From: FEN-1219 sp963810755
GTDB lineage: Bacteria > Pseudomonadota > Gammaproteobacteria > Steroidobacterales > Rariloculaceae
DNA length: 64,000 nt
Reading direction: 5' to 3'
Assembly (NCBI GenBank): GCA_963810755.1
Contig: CAWEOP010000001.1
Location: forward strand, 62,001-126,000
The first letter of the stretch is position 1, and each line of letters begins with the position of its first letter. This document shows positions 29,491 through 37,795 of the stretch, piece by piece. The notes beneath the pieces are model-generated. The model searched no databases. It saw only the letters and a program-made list of their open reading frames with translations, and was not told the origin of the DNA. Both the position numbers and the translations under genes were made by a program.

Positions 29491-30279
29491 GTGGCGGCGG
29501 CGCTGCTCGCGCTCGTCGCGCTGCCGGCCGTGCACGCGCAATCACCCGACCGCAGCCGCTCGAGCGAATCCGCCGCCGGCCAGCCTGACTTCAGCGGCAC
29601 ATGGGAGCGCTGGACGCCGCCGCGCGACCCGAACGCGCCGCCGCGCGGCACGCCGGGCGCCGGGCTCGGGCCGACGTTCGGCGGTACGCCGCCGCCGCTC
29701 AAGCCCGAGTACGCCGCCGCGTACGAGGCCGAGGTCAAGACGCGTCAGGAAGCGGAGCGGCGTGGCGAGCCGATCCCGAGCGCGAACGCGCAGTGCATCC
29801 CCGAGGGAATGCCCGCGATGATGATCGCGTTGTTCCCAATGGAGGTGCTGCAGACGCGCGGCCAGCTCACGATCGTGCAGGAGGCTTTCAGTCAGATCCG
29901 CCGCATCTACATCGGCGAGGACCCGCCCGCGATCGAGGATGCGGAGCCGTCGTTCTTCGGCCACTCCGGCGCGAAGTGGGACGGCGATACGCTCGTCGTC
30001 GAAACCGTCGGCATCAAGGAGAGCGTGCGCTATCGCAATGCGCCGCACTCGGACCAAATGCGCATCCGCGAGCGCATGCGCGCGCTCGACGCGAATCGCT
30101 TCGAGGATCAGATCACGATCACGGATCCCGTGTATCTCGCGAGTCCGTGGTCTTGGACCTGGACGTATCAGCGAAAGCCCGGGTACAAGATGTACGAGTA
30201 CGTCTGCGAGGACAATCGCGAGTTCGTCGATCCGAACACCGGGGCTCAACGGATGCGATTCAGGGACAAGGCGGAATAG
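29491..30279 (+). CDS. Exported DUF6152-partner protein (pair 2)
   Basis: A 262-aa protein with a hydrophobic leader cut near VHAQS; GTG 29491 is the first start in frame but gives a signal peptide without basic residues. ATG 29427 in another frame could be the real start if a base is miscalled in between. The shared family motifs are AQCIPEGMP, RRIYIGED, SGAKWDGDTLVVETVG, RIRERMRALDANRFEDQ and YEYVCEDNRE. It lacks the DGRxHP motif of the other copies, so it is the most divergent of the five. Confidence 0.82.
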   Translation: MAAALLALVALPAVHAQSPDRSRSSESAAGQPDFSGTWERWTPPRDPNAPPRGTPGAGLGPTFGGTPPPLKPEYAAAYEAEVKTRQEAERRGEPIPSANAQCIPEGMPAMMIALFPMEVLQTRGQLTIVQEAFSQIRRIYIGEDPPAIEDAEPSFFGHSGAKWDGDTLVVETVGIKESVRYRNAPHSDQMRIRERMRALDANRFEDQITITDPVYLASPWSWTWTYQRKPGYKMYEYVCEDNREFVDPNTGAQRMRFRDKAE

Positions 30280-30294
30280 GTTGGAGAGGTTCGC

Positions 30295-30741
30295 ATGCGA
30301 GAACGAATAATTAGAACGTCGCTGGCCGTCATGCTGCTCGCGTGCGTCGCAGCGGGCGCGCACGCGCAAACGCTCACGCAGGCGAAGCTCGAGGCCTGGC
30401 TGTCCAGCTACGGCACCGCGTGGGAAATGCGCGACGCGGACCTCGCCGTGCGCATCTTCACCGAGAACGCGACCTATCGGGAGATGCCGTTCGAGGCGCC
30501 GAAAGCCGGGCGCGCGGGTATTCGCGAATACTGGGCAGGAGTGACGGCTGATCAGCGCGACGTGCAGTTCGACTCGAACGTGATCGCGGTGAACGGCAAC
30601 ACGGGCGTCGCGCACTGGTCCGCGAAGTTCAAGCTCGCGTCGAGCGGCGCGACGGTCGAGCTCGACGGCGTGTTCGTGCTCGAGTTCGACGCGAGCGGCC
30701 TCTGCTCGGGCTTGCGCGAATGGTGGCACGTGCGCGAGTGA
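30295..30741 (+). CDS. Exported SnoaL/NTF2-like protein
   Basis: A 148-aa protein 15 bp after pair 2, with a signal peptide ending AHAQT. The mature part has the NTF2-like pattern AWLSSYGTAWEMRDADLAVR, FTENATYREMPF, GIREYWAGV and a beta-rich end with LREWWHVRE. SnoaL-like domains are enzymes or ligand-binding cones; export is uncommon but known. Its place next to pair 2 suggests the three genes moved together. Confidence 0.83.
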   Translation: MRERIIRTSLAVMLLACVAAGAHAQTLTQAKLEAWLSSYGTAWEMRDADLAVRIFTENATYREMPFEAPKAGRAGIREYWAGVTADQRDVQFDSNVIAVNGNTGVAHWSAKFKLASSGATVELDGVFVLEFDASGLCSGLREWWHVRE

Positions 30742-30838
30742 GCGCGCGCGCCCAGTCGGCGGTATGACGGCCGCATGCACTTGGCGCGGAACTTGCTGAT
30801 GTCCCCGTCGAGCTCCGCAAGCAACGACGAGGTCAATC

Positions 30839-31633
30839 GTGAGGAATGCCGCTTGGACCGTGATTCTGCTCGCCGCCGTGTGCGGATCGATTCTCCTCGA
30901 GATTCTCTCGGCGGGGTCCGGCCCGGTGGCCGCAACGTCCGGCTTTTTCTTGGTTTTTTGCGGAACACTGCTGATGGCGCGGCTCAGCCACTCGGCCGAC
31001 GTGCTGCGCAGGCTCAAGGAAGCGCTGCTCGAACTGCGGCACGAGCGCGCGGCTGCGGCGGACGATGATCTGCGTCTGCAATCGTTCCTCAAAGCGGCAA
31101 GCTTTTTCCGCTACGGCAATATTCGGCCGGCCGAGGAGGCCGCGCGCAACATTTCGCGACCGGTTCTCCGGCGCGGCACGCAGCTCGTGCTCGACGGGTT
31201 CCAGCGGCCGCAGCTCGCGCTCGCGATGCAGCGACAAATCGCCGAGGAGCGCGAGCGCCTCGTGAGCCCGGTCGATCTGCTGCGCGCGATGTCGGGTTAC
31301 GCGCCGACGCTCGGCATGCTCGGCACGCTGCTCGGTCTCTCGCAGATGCTGTTCGGCGTCGGCACGGGCGACGTGGCGAGCATGGGAGCATCGATGGGCT
31401 TCGCGATGACGACGACGGTCTACGGCCTCGTGCTCGCGAATTTGATCTTCAAGCCGCTCGCCTCGAAGATCGAGCAGCGCAACCGCCGTCAACTAGCGCA
31501 GAGCGTCGTCGATCTCCAGGCCGTGATGCTGCTCTTCGAGCGCCAGCACCCCGAGTACATCCGCGCAGTGATCAACGACACGCGCGAGCAGTACGTGCCG
31601 CCGCCCGCCGAGCTCGCGCGCGCGGTCGGCTGA
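30839..31633 (+). CDS. MotA/TolQ-type proton channel protein (second copy)
   Basis: A 264-aa protein starting at GTG 30839 with GAGG upstream. The helices are near 7-25, 33-50, GYAPTLGMLGTLLGLSQMLF and MGFAMTTTVYGLVLANLIFK, the last two being the TolQ/MotA core pair. The cytoplasmic segment between helix pairs is charged. The stop is 6 bp before a MotB/OmpA-like gene, the classic stator pairing. The organism may use it for a non-flagellar proton-driven process. A SnoaL/DUF6152 cassette separates it from the other MotA-like gene. Confidence 0.88.
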   Translation: MRNAAWTVILLAAVCGSILLEILSAGSGPVAATSGFFLVFCGTLLMARLSHSADVLRRLKEALLELRHERAAAADDDLRLQSFLKAASFFRYGNIRPAEEAARNISRPVLRRGTQLVLDGFQRPQLALAMQRQIAEERERLVSPVDLLRAMSGYAPTLGMLGTLLGLSQMLFGVGTGDVASMGASMGFAMTTTVYGLVLANLIFKPLASKIEQRNRRQLAQSVVDLQAVMLLFERQHPEYIRAVINDTREQYVPPPAELARAVG

Positions 31634-31639
31634 GCCGCG

Positions 31640-32437
31640 ATGCGTTTTCGCAACCTCGCGCAAGGCGCTGACGACGGCGACGCCGAGTCGACCGCGTTGC
31701 TCGACGTCGGTTGGACCTCGGAGGATCGCGAGGACAACTGGCTGATCTCGTACGCCGACCTCTTGAGCGTGATCTTCGCGATGGTCGTGCTGCTCTTCGG
31801 GCGAATGATGACGGTGAGCCCGCCGCTTGCCGAAGCCGACGAGCTCGACGCCGCCAGGTACGCCGAGCCGCCTAGCAGGATGATCACCGTGGACGGCCGT
31901 GCGGCCGCCGCGTCGACGCTTGCTGACGCGCCGACGCCTGCCGACGTGCCGACAGCTGCCGACGAGCCGACGCCCGAGGATCGGCTTGCGTCGCTCGTCG
32001 AGCAGCGCTTTCCCGGCCAGATCGAGACCCGGCGGCGCGAGCGTGGGCTCTCTCTCGCGATCCCGGCCGTCGCGTTGTTCGATTCCGCGCGGGCGCAGCT
32101 GCAGGACTCCGCGGTTCCGCTGCTAGGCGACCTCGCGGCCACGTTGCGTGAGGTTGGCGACGCGCGGATCTCCGTCGAGGGGCATACCGACGACGTGCCC
32201 GTGCAGGGCGGCGTGTTCGACTCGAATTGGGATCTCGCCGCCGCGCGCGCCAATGCAGTGACGCGCTATTTACTGGCTCAGGGATTCACGCCGGCGCGAC
32301 TGCAATCGGTGAGCTACGCGGATACACGTCCCGTTGCGGACAACGCTACGGCCGAGGGCCGGGCCGCGAATCGCCGAGTCGAGCTGCAGATCGAGTTCGC
32401 GGCCGACGCGCCGACGACGCTAGCCGCCGCGGACTAG
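31640..32437 (+). CDS. MotB/OmpA-family stator partner
   Basis: A 265-aa protein with a single N-terminal membrane helix in DNWLISYADLLSVIFAMVVL, which includes the conserved channel Asp of MotB-type plugs. A linker of near-repeats (ADAPTPADVPTAADEPTP) follows, then a C-terminal OmpA/MotB peptidoglycan-binding domain (VEGHTDDVPV, SNWDLAAARANAVTRYL, RAANRRVELQIEF). It should anchor the MotA-like channel to the cell wall. No other motility genes are in view. Confidence 0.9.
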   Translation: MRFRNLAQGADDGDAESTALLDVGWTSEDREDNWLISYADLLSVIFAMVVLLFGRMMTVSPPLAEADELDAARYAEPPSRMITVDGRAAAASTLADAPTPADVPTAADEPTPEDRLASLVEQRFPGQIETRRRERGLSLAIPAVALFDSARAQLQDSAVPLLGDLAATLREVGDARISVEGHTDDVPVQGGVFDSNWDLAAARANAVTRYLLAQGFTPARLQSVSYADTRPVADNATAEGRAANRRVELQIEFAADAPTTLAAAD

Positions 32438-32483
32438 CTGCGCGAGCGGCCGCGGCCGCTGTGCGCGGGGCTGCGTTTGGCGC

Positions 32484-33266
32484 TCAGCGTGCGTCCGGTG
32501 TGACCGTGAGCTTGCCGTCGACGACGGGGTTGCGGTCGTTCTCGTGGCAGTCGCCGTGCACCATTCGATCGACTCCGGGCACGTGCTCGTACGGAATGGT
32601 CACCTTCCAGGGTTTCGCGAGCGCCGCCGGATCTTCCATCGTGAGCTCGTCTTCGATTCGCGAGGGGCTCACCATCCGGATTCGCTCTTTGTAGTGCGCG
32701 TTCTCGCTCAGCACGGGTAGAAAACGGCCGGCCTGCACCGCGATCGTGTCGACGACGAGCGTGTCGCCTTCCCAGTGTCCGACCGAGTCGCCCCACGGCG
32801 TGGCCCAGATGTCGTCCGGGCTCGGATGCGCGCGGCCGTCGGTGTAGATGTGCCGGACCTCGCGGCCGCCCGCGATCACGGCCGTCTCCTCGGGTGTGAT
32901 CAGAAACTGCAGCACCCAGGGCGACTCCATCATGTACGGGAACGGGAAACCGCATTCCTTGTCGTTCGCGCGCTCGGGGGCGTTGCGGACCGCGTTGACT
33001 CTAGCGGCCCACTCGGGCGTGTACGGCGCGCCGTTGAGCAGGTGCCGCGCGCGATCCGACGGATTCGGCGACCGGCCCGAAATGCTGAGCTCGTTCATGA
33101 CGCCGTCGGCCGCGATCCAGATGCCCGTCCAGTTCGGCAACGCGGCGAAGGTCCGCGCGCGTGCGTCGCCGTTCGGCTGGGCGCCCGCCGCGCCGGCGAG
33201 CAGAATCGCGGTCACGGCCGCTCGTGCGGCGATTCGCGCAGCGACTCGCGCGAAAACCGGGCTCAT
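32484..33266 (-). CDS. Exported DUF6152-partner protein (pair 3)
   Basis: A 260-aa protein from ATG 33266, overlapping the stop of the upstream DUF6152 gene by 4 bp (ATGA), so the two are translationally coupled. Signal peptide cut near AGAQP. Family motifs are KECGFPFPYMM, RHIYTDGRAHPSPDD, WGDSVGHWEGDTLVVDT, YKERIRMVSPSRIEDE and HGDCHEND near the end. The conserved early and late Cys are kept. Gene order is DUF6152 first, partner second, as in pair 2. Confidence 0.87.
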   Translation of the reverse strand: MSPVFARVAARIAARAAVTAILLAGAAGAQPNGDARARTFAALPNWTGIWIAADGVMNELSISGRSPNPSDRARHLLNGAPYTPEWAARVNAVRNAPERANDKECGFPFPYMMESPWVLQFLITPEETAVIAGGREVRHIYTDGRAHPSPDDIWATPWGDSVGHWEGDTLVVDTIAVQAGRFLPVLSENAHYKERIRMVSPSRIEDELTMEDPAALAKPWKVTIPYEHVPGVDRMVHGDCHENDRNPVVDGKLTVTPDAR

Positions 33267-33640
33267 GGTGTCTTCTCGAGCGACTTGCCGCCCGCTCCCG
33301 TCGCCGAGACGAACACGCCGGCCTTGAGCGTGGCGTCCCGCGTGGGATGAATGATCACCTCGATCGGGTCGCCGGGCTTCAACGTGCCGGGCCGCCAGCC
33401 GTGTTGGAACAGCTGCATCGGCGCGCCCATCTCGACGCTCCATTCTTCTTGGGCGCCGTCCGCGCCGGCCACGGTCATCTGAATCCAACAGTGCGGATTC
33501 GTCCATTGATATTCTTTGACTGTGCCCTTGAGCGTGAGGGACTTGTCGCTATCGAACATCGCGCCCGAGTGGTGCGCGGCGGCGGGCGCCGCGATCAGCA
33601 ACAGCGCAACGACGAAGCAGACTGTGCGGCCCGCCGGCAT
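33263..33640 (-). CDS. DUF6152 family exported protein (pair 3)
   Basis: A 125-aa protein with a signal peptide ending AAA and mature start HHSGAMFDSDKSLTLKG, followed by EYQWTNPHCWIQM, EEWSVEMGAPMQLFQHGW and LKPGDPIEVIIHPTR. It is DUF6152 with one extra Cys in the PHCW motif. It is transcribed first in a two-gene unit with the overlapping partner. Confidence 0.92.
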   Translation of the reverse strand: MPAGRTVCFVVALLLIAAPAAAHHSGAMFDSDKSLTLKGTVKEYQWTNPHCWIQMTVAGADGAQEEWSVEMGAPMQLFQHGWRPGTLKPGDPIEVIIHPTRDATLKAGVFVSATGAGGKSLEKTP

Positions 33641-33744
33641 GCCGATTCTCCTCGAACGAGATCCACCGAAGTCTCTGCGCGCAAGCTACCCCTTGCCGGC
33701 GCGGCTGCGCAAGGGAGGGGAGGAGCCGGTCAATGCGTCGCCGG

Positions 33745-34935
33745 TTAGCCGGTGCGACGCTTTGCGGCGGGAGCGGCAGCCAGCGCGGATATCGCGATCA
33801 GTAGTGTGTCGGTCACCGGCTCGCGCAGCTCGCGTGCGTGTACCGTGCAATCGACCGCGAGCGTCTTGCCGGCGGCTGCTTCGCGAACCCAGAATCGCGG
33901 CGGCTGTTTGAACGCGGGACTGGACTCGCCCGCCGCGAGTGAGCCGACTTCGGCTTGGACGCCGATCGTATGCCCCCGGACATTCACCAGCGGATACGCT
34001 TCGTCGTGAAGTTGCGCGCCGGGCGCCGCCACTAGGTGCTCCGTAACGCCGATTCCCGGAAGCCGCGGAATCGTCAATTCCACGAACACACCATGCAGCG
34101 CGCTCGCGCCGAGATTGCTGACGACGATGTTGAGCTTGTGCGTGCGGACCTCGAACTCATAGTGCTCGTCCGCCGCGCGATAGTCGTGCGGCGCCTTCCC
34201 GATGAGGAGCCGCAGCGATTCTTCGCTGTGCGGCTCGTAGGCGCCGTCCATTCCGAACTGCTGCGCGTACATCAAGCGCGCGAACTGCGTTTCCGTTCGG
34301 CCGAGGATTTCTTTCGCGCTTTCTTTGGCGTCGAGCATCTTGCGGAGCTGCCGTGCCGCCTTGGCCGACGGTAGGCCTTCGAGCGGTAACACCGGCAAGC
34401 TGATCTCCGTCTCGATCCGCTCGCCCGCGAAGCCGACACGAACCGCGTTCGGCTCGCTTGCGACCGCGCTCTTCGCGGCGAACATTCGTTGCAAGTCGCC
34501 GCGCAGCAGAGGGAGATGTCGTGTTCCGCGCCGCACCCAACCGGTGCCCGCGGGCGATCCCGCAACGCTGCGCGCGAGTAGATACGGGGGGTCGTCGCAC
34601 TCGGTCAAGCAGAGTAGCGCGACCAACTCATCGTGGACCTTGAGCGCACGCAACGTCATCTTGAGCTGCGGCTCGATAGAGTCTGCCAGCAACCGCGGTA
34701 GCGAGCCCTTGAGCTCGCTCACCGACGCGGCCGAGATGCCGGTCAGCACGCGAGGTGAACCGGGAACGTCGCGTACGCCGAAGCAGAGGAAACGCGGCCC
34801 GCCGACGTCCGCATTCGCGAGCGCGAGCAGGTCTTGCAATAGTTGGACGTGGTCCTGCGGCGCGTAGACGTGCTCGCGAAACGCGAGTCCGGAATGCGCG
34901 CTTTCGCTCAGCACGAGGTCGTCGAGGCGGGCCAT
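33745..34935 (-). CDS. AlbA_2/Schlafen-like domain protein
   Basis: A 396-aa cytoplasmic protein from ATG 34935. The first 130 residues follow the AlbA_2 (divergent AAA_4/Schlafen-like) pattern: ESAHSGLAFREHV, LLQDLLALANADVGGPRFLC, FGVRDVPG. A helical middle (ARLMYAQQFGMDGAYEP) and a beta-rich C-terminal half follow. AlbA_2 proteins include nucleic-acid-binding regulators and some defence proteins; nothing nearby decides between these. The same frame is open into the upstream MetE-like region, but that extension is a shadow. Confidence 0.7.
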   Translation of the reverse strand: MARLDDLVLSESAHSGLAFREHVYAPQDHVQLLQDLLALANADVGGPRFLCFGVRDVPGSPRVLTGISAASVSELKGSLPRLLADSIEPQLKMTLRALKVHDELVALLCLTECDDPPYLLARSVAGSPAGTGWVRRGTRHLPLLRGDLQRMFAAKSAVASEPNAVRVGFAGERIETEISLPVLPLEGLPSAKAARQLRKMLDAKESAKEILGRTETQFARLMYAQQFGMDGAYEPHSEESLRLLIGKAPHDYRAADEHYEFEVRTHKLNIVVSNLGASALHGVFVELTIPRLPGIGVTEHLVAAPGAQLHDEAYPLVNVRGHTIGVQAEVGSLAAGESSPAFKQPPRFWVREAAAGKTLAVDCTVHARELREPVTDTLLIAISALAAAPAAKRRTG

Positions 34936-35078
34936 GGTCGACGGAAAGTTTAGCCGCGGTTGCGGCCTCGCGACTTCGACCAGTTCAAGGTTTCGCCGAG
35001 CTCGATTGACGCGTCCCCCGGCGGCGTTCGCGGTCGTGACCGCTCGCCGCCGGGTTCGACGCGCAACCTGCCGCGGCG

Positions 35079-36359
35079 TTATTTCTTCGACTTCTTGGTG
35101 CTCGTCTTCTTCTTGCTCGCGGTCTTCGCGGCCTTGGCGGGCTTCGCGGCTGCCTTCGCAGCAGCTGCCGCGGGCGGGGCGCTCCGCACGTCGAGCAGCG
35201 TGAGCTTCGGATCGGCCGCGATGCATTCCGCGACCGGGATGCCGTGCTCCTTGCGCACGATGTTCGTGCCCTGCACGAGCGATACCATCTTGTAGAGCGC
35301 GTGCCGGCGCGCCATGCCCTCGCGGCCCATGCCGCAGTCGGACGACAGCACGAGCCGCTCGAGCGGGATGTGCTTGAGCGCGAGCCGGATGTGATCGGCG
35401 ACCATGGCCGGGCTCTCGACTTGCAGCGAGTGGTGGTCGATCACGCCGATCGCGATCTTCATGTCCGTGATCTCTTTGCCGATCGCCGGGAGATCCATGC
35501 CGCCCGAGCTGCACGACTCGAACGTGATCACGTCCGCATCCACCTTGTTCAGAACTTTGAGCGCGGGCTTGTAGCTCTGCACTTCGGCGAACATGCGTTG
35601 CTGCGACGGATTGCCCCAGCACGTGTGGCACCAGACTTCCGTTTTGGCGCGCAGCCCGCGCACGGTGTTGTTGAACACCTCGAGCATGAACTCGGGGTTG
35701 ATCACCTTGTCGACGACGCCGCGCGCCGCGAGCAAGTGGATCTGCGGCTCTTCCATCTGGATGACCGGGCAGCCCGCGTCGGCGACCGCGTGGAGCTCTT
35801 CGTTGAACGCGTTGCTGAGCGCCCAAATGCGCTCGCGCACGTCCTTGTAGTAGAAGTCCTGCACCGCGAACGCGACGAGCTCGGGCGTGACCGTGCCGAA
35901 CTTGAGCGGCTTGTCGGTCATGCGCTGCGCCGCCTTGTACATCTGCGCGTATTGCATGTTGCCGCGGCCGACGGGGCCGACGATGCTCGGCATCAAGCGC
36001 GCTTCGATGTAGTCGTGGAGGATGTGTCCGCGCGGGAAGCCGATGCCGCCGCCGCCGATCGGCGCCATCTTCGGAACGCCGTCGAAGCCTGCCATGTGGA
36101 ACGGCGGATAGCTCGTCCAGCTCTGGCCGCCGATGTCCTGCGTGAAGCGCGCGTCGCCGTCGGTCACGATGTCGAGGCCGGCCATCGCCTGCTCGTTGAA
36201 ATACACGGCGAGCGCGTCCTCGTACTGCTCGCGGAAGCGCGTTTCGACCATCGCCTGCAGAAACGACTTCAGGCCGAGATTTTCCGTGTACCAGCTCGGC
36301 CGCGGCAGCGATCCGGTGATAGTCGTGGGCAGCAGTTGGGTCGCGGTAGCGCGTAGCAT
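35079..36359 (-). CDS. Cobalamin-independent methionine synthase (MetE C-terminal) family protein with Lys/Ala tail
   Basis: A 426-aa UROD/MetE-like TIM barrel from ATG 36359. It starts TTITGSLPRPSWYTENLG, keeps zinc-ligand motifs (WCHTCWGN with His and Cys; SSDCGMGRE with the second Cys) and VIQMEEPQIH. Only the catalytic C-terminal half of full MetE is represented, as in archaeal-type MetE and alkyl-transfer relatives such as epoxyalkane:CoM transferase, so the methyl acceptor is uncertain. The last 35 or so residues are an Ala/Lys-rich tail ending KKSKK, absent from standard members and histone-H1-like. It is divergent from the EboE-like gene. Confidence 0.85.
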   Translation of the reverse strand: MLRATATQLLPTTITGSLPRPSWYTENLGLKSFLQAMVETRFREQYEDALAVYFNEQAMAGLDIVTDGDARFTQDIGGQSWTSYPPFHMAGFDGVPKMAPIGGGGIGFPRGHILHDYIEARLMPSIVGPVGRGNMQYAQMYKAAQRMTDKPLKFGTVTPELVAFAVQDFYYKDVRERIWALSNAFNEELHAVADAGCPVIQMEEPQIHLLAARGVVDKVINPEFMLEVFNNTVRGLRAKTEVWCHTCWGNPSQQRMFAEVQSYKPALKVLNKVDADVITFESCSSGGMDLPAIGKEITDMKIAIGVIDHHSLQVESPAMVADHIRLALKHIPLERLVLSSDCGMGREGMARRHALYKMVSLVQGTNIVRKEHGIPVAECIAADPKLTLLDVRSAPPAAAAAKAAAKPAKAAKTASKKKTSTKKSKK

Positions 36360-36562
36360 TGTGGGTACCTGTTTTGGGTTTATGCCGGCGTTGTGCCGAC
36401 ATTTTCTCTGAGGGCGGATACAATATTGCAGAAGCCGCTCACCCACAACCCTGGACAACCCGCACTACTTCGCCCGCACGCAAGCGACGGAGCGATGAAT
36501 GAAGAGCGGAAAACCAAGCGGCGAACAGAGTGGTTCGCCTGCGCAGACTGGAGGAAACACAT

Positions 36563-37765
36563 ATGGATTTGGGCAATGGCCTAGGTCATCTGACCTATTC
36601 GACTCTCGTGCATCCGGGCGACACCTGGGCCGAGATGTGGGACAGCTTGAACCGCTACGTGCCGCAGGTGAAAGCGCGCGTGTCGCCGCACAAGTCCTTC
36701 GGTGTGTCGCTGCGCTTGTCGGCTTCGTCGGCGAAAACGCTCACGGGCGACCCTGGCGAGCGCGAGCGCCTCAAGGACTTCCTCAAACAGCACGACATGT
36801 ACCTGTACACGGTGAACGCGTTCCCTTACGGGCCGTTCAAGAACCGCGTCGTGAAGAAGGACGTCTACGAGCCCGACTGGAGCACCGATCTGCGCTCGAC
36901 GTACACGATGCAGGTCGCGGACATTCTCGCGGATGTCGCCGCACCGCACGTGCAGCCGTCGATTCAGAGCCCGCCGCTCGGCTTCAAGCCGAAAGTCACC
37001 GGCCCCGAGTACGTCAACGAGTTCACGCGGCACGTCATCGCCACGGTCGCGCACCTCGTGCAGCTCGAGAAGCGCACCGGCCGAACGGTCACGCTGTGCC
37101 TCGAGCCCGAGCCCGCGTGCTTCCTCGAGACCACCGAGGAAGCCGTCGACTACTTCACGAACCACCTCTATGCGAGCGAAGCCGTGCGCATGCTCGTCAC
37201 GGCCACGGGCTTGAACAAGTCGCAGGCCGAAGGCGCGCTGCGCAAGCACCTCGGCATGGTCTACGACATCTGCCACCAAGCGGTCGAGTACGAAGACATC
37301 GGCGCCAGCTTGCGCAAGCTCGCGGACAACGGGATCCCGGTGTTCAAGCTCCAGGAAGCCGCTGCGCTGCGCGTGCCGAACGTGACGAAAGAGACCGTCG
37401 ATGCGATGAGGCCGTTCGCCGACACGGTCTATCTCACGCAGACGATCGAGAAGATCGACGGCAAGCTCAATCGGTACCTGAATCTCGAAGACGCGTTCGC
37501 CGCGTTCGAGAAGAACCCGAAGCTCAAGCGCGAGTGGCGTACGCACGTGCACGTGCCGGTGTTCCTGGACAAAATCGGCGAGCACTTCGAAACCACACGC
37601 TTCGCGATCGAGGACGCGCTCAAGTTCCACAAGAAGTACAAGCTCTCGCCGCAGCTCGAGATCGAGACGTACACGTGGGACGTGTTGCCGGACTCGATGA
37701 AGACGGGCTCGATCGTCGACTACGTAGTGCGCGAGCTCGATTGGGTGAAAGGCCAGCTCGTCTGA
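36563..37765 (+). CDS. eboE: EboE-like TIM-barrel metabolite-traffic protein
   Basis: ATG 36563 has GGAGG 8 bp upstream and gives 400 aa. The N-terminus reads HLTYSTLVHPGDTWAEMW, then VPQVKARVSPHKSFGVSLRL, YLYTVNAFPYGPF, CLEPEPACFLET and VYDICHQAVEYED. This order is what I recall for EboE, a sugar-isomerase-like TIM barrel encoded in the ebo cluster for trafficking a precursor to the cell envelope. EboA, EboB, EboC, EboD and EboF genes are not adjacent. It is followed after about 30 bp by a dehydrogenase and a Gfo/Idh/MocA gene, which suggests a small sugar- or cyclitol-linked operon. Confidence 0.8.
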   Translation: MDLGNGLGHLTYSTLVHPGDTWAEMWDSLNRYVPQVKARVSPHKSFGVSLRLSASSAKTLTGDPGERERLKDFLKQHDMYLYTVNAFPYGPFKNRVVKKDVYEPDWSTDLRSTYTMQVADILADVAAPHVQPSIQSPPLGFKPKVTGPEYVNEFTRHVIATVAHLVQLEKRTGRTVTLCLEPEPACFLETTEEAVDYFTNHLYASEAVRMLVTATGLNKSQAEGALRKHLGMVYDICHQAVEYEDIGASLRKLADNGIPVFKLQEAAALRVPNVTKETVDAMRPFADTVYLTQTIEKIDGKLNRYLNLEDAFAAFEKNPKLKREWRTHVHVPVFLDKIGEHFETTRFAIEDALKFHKKYKLSPQLEIETYTWDVLPDSMKTGSIVDYVVRELDWVKGQLV

Positions 37766-37795
37766 GCAGCAACTAATACCAACAAAGGATCGTCA

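Noticed and set aside
33745..36423. One 892-codon minus-strand frame spanning two genes
   Set aside because: The upstream part is out of frame with the clear MetE-like protein and has shadow composition; the AlbA_2 protein starts at 34935.
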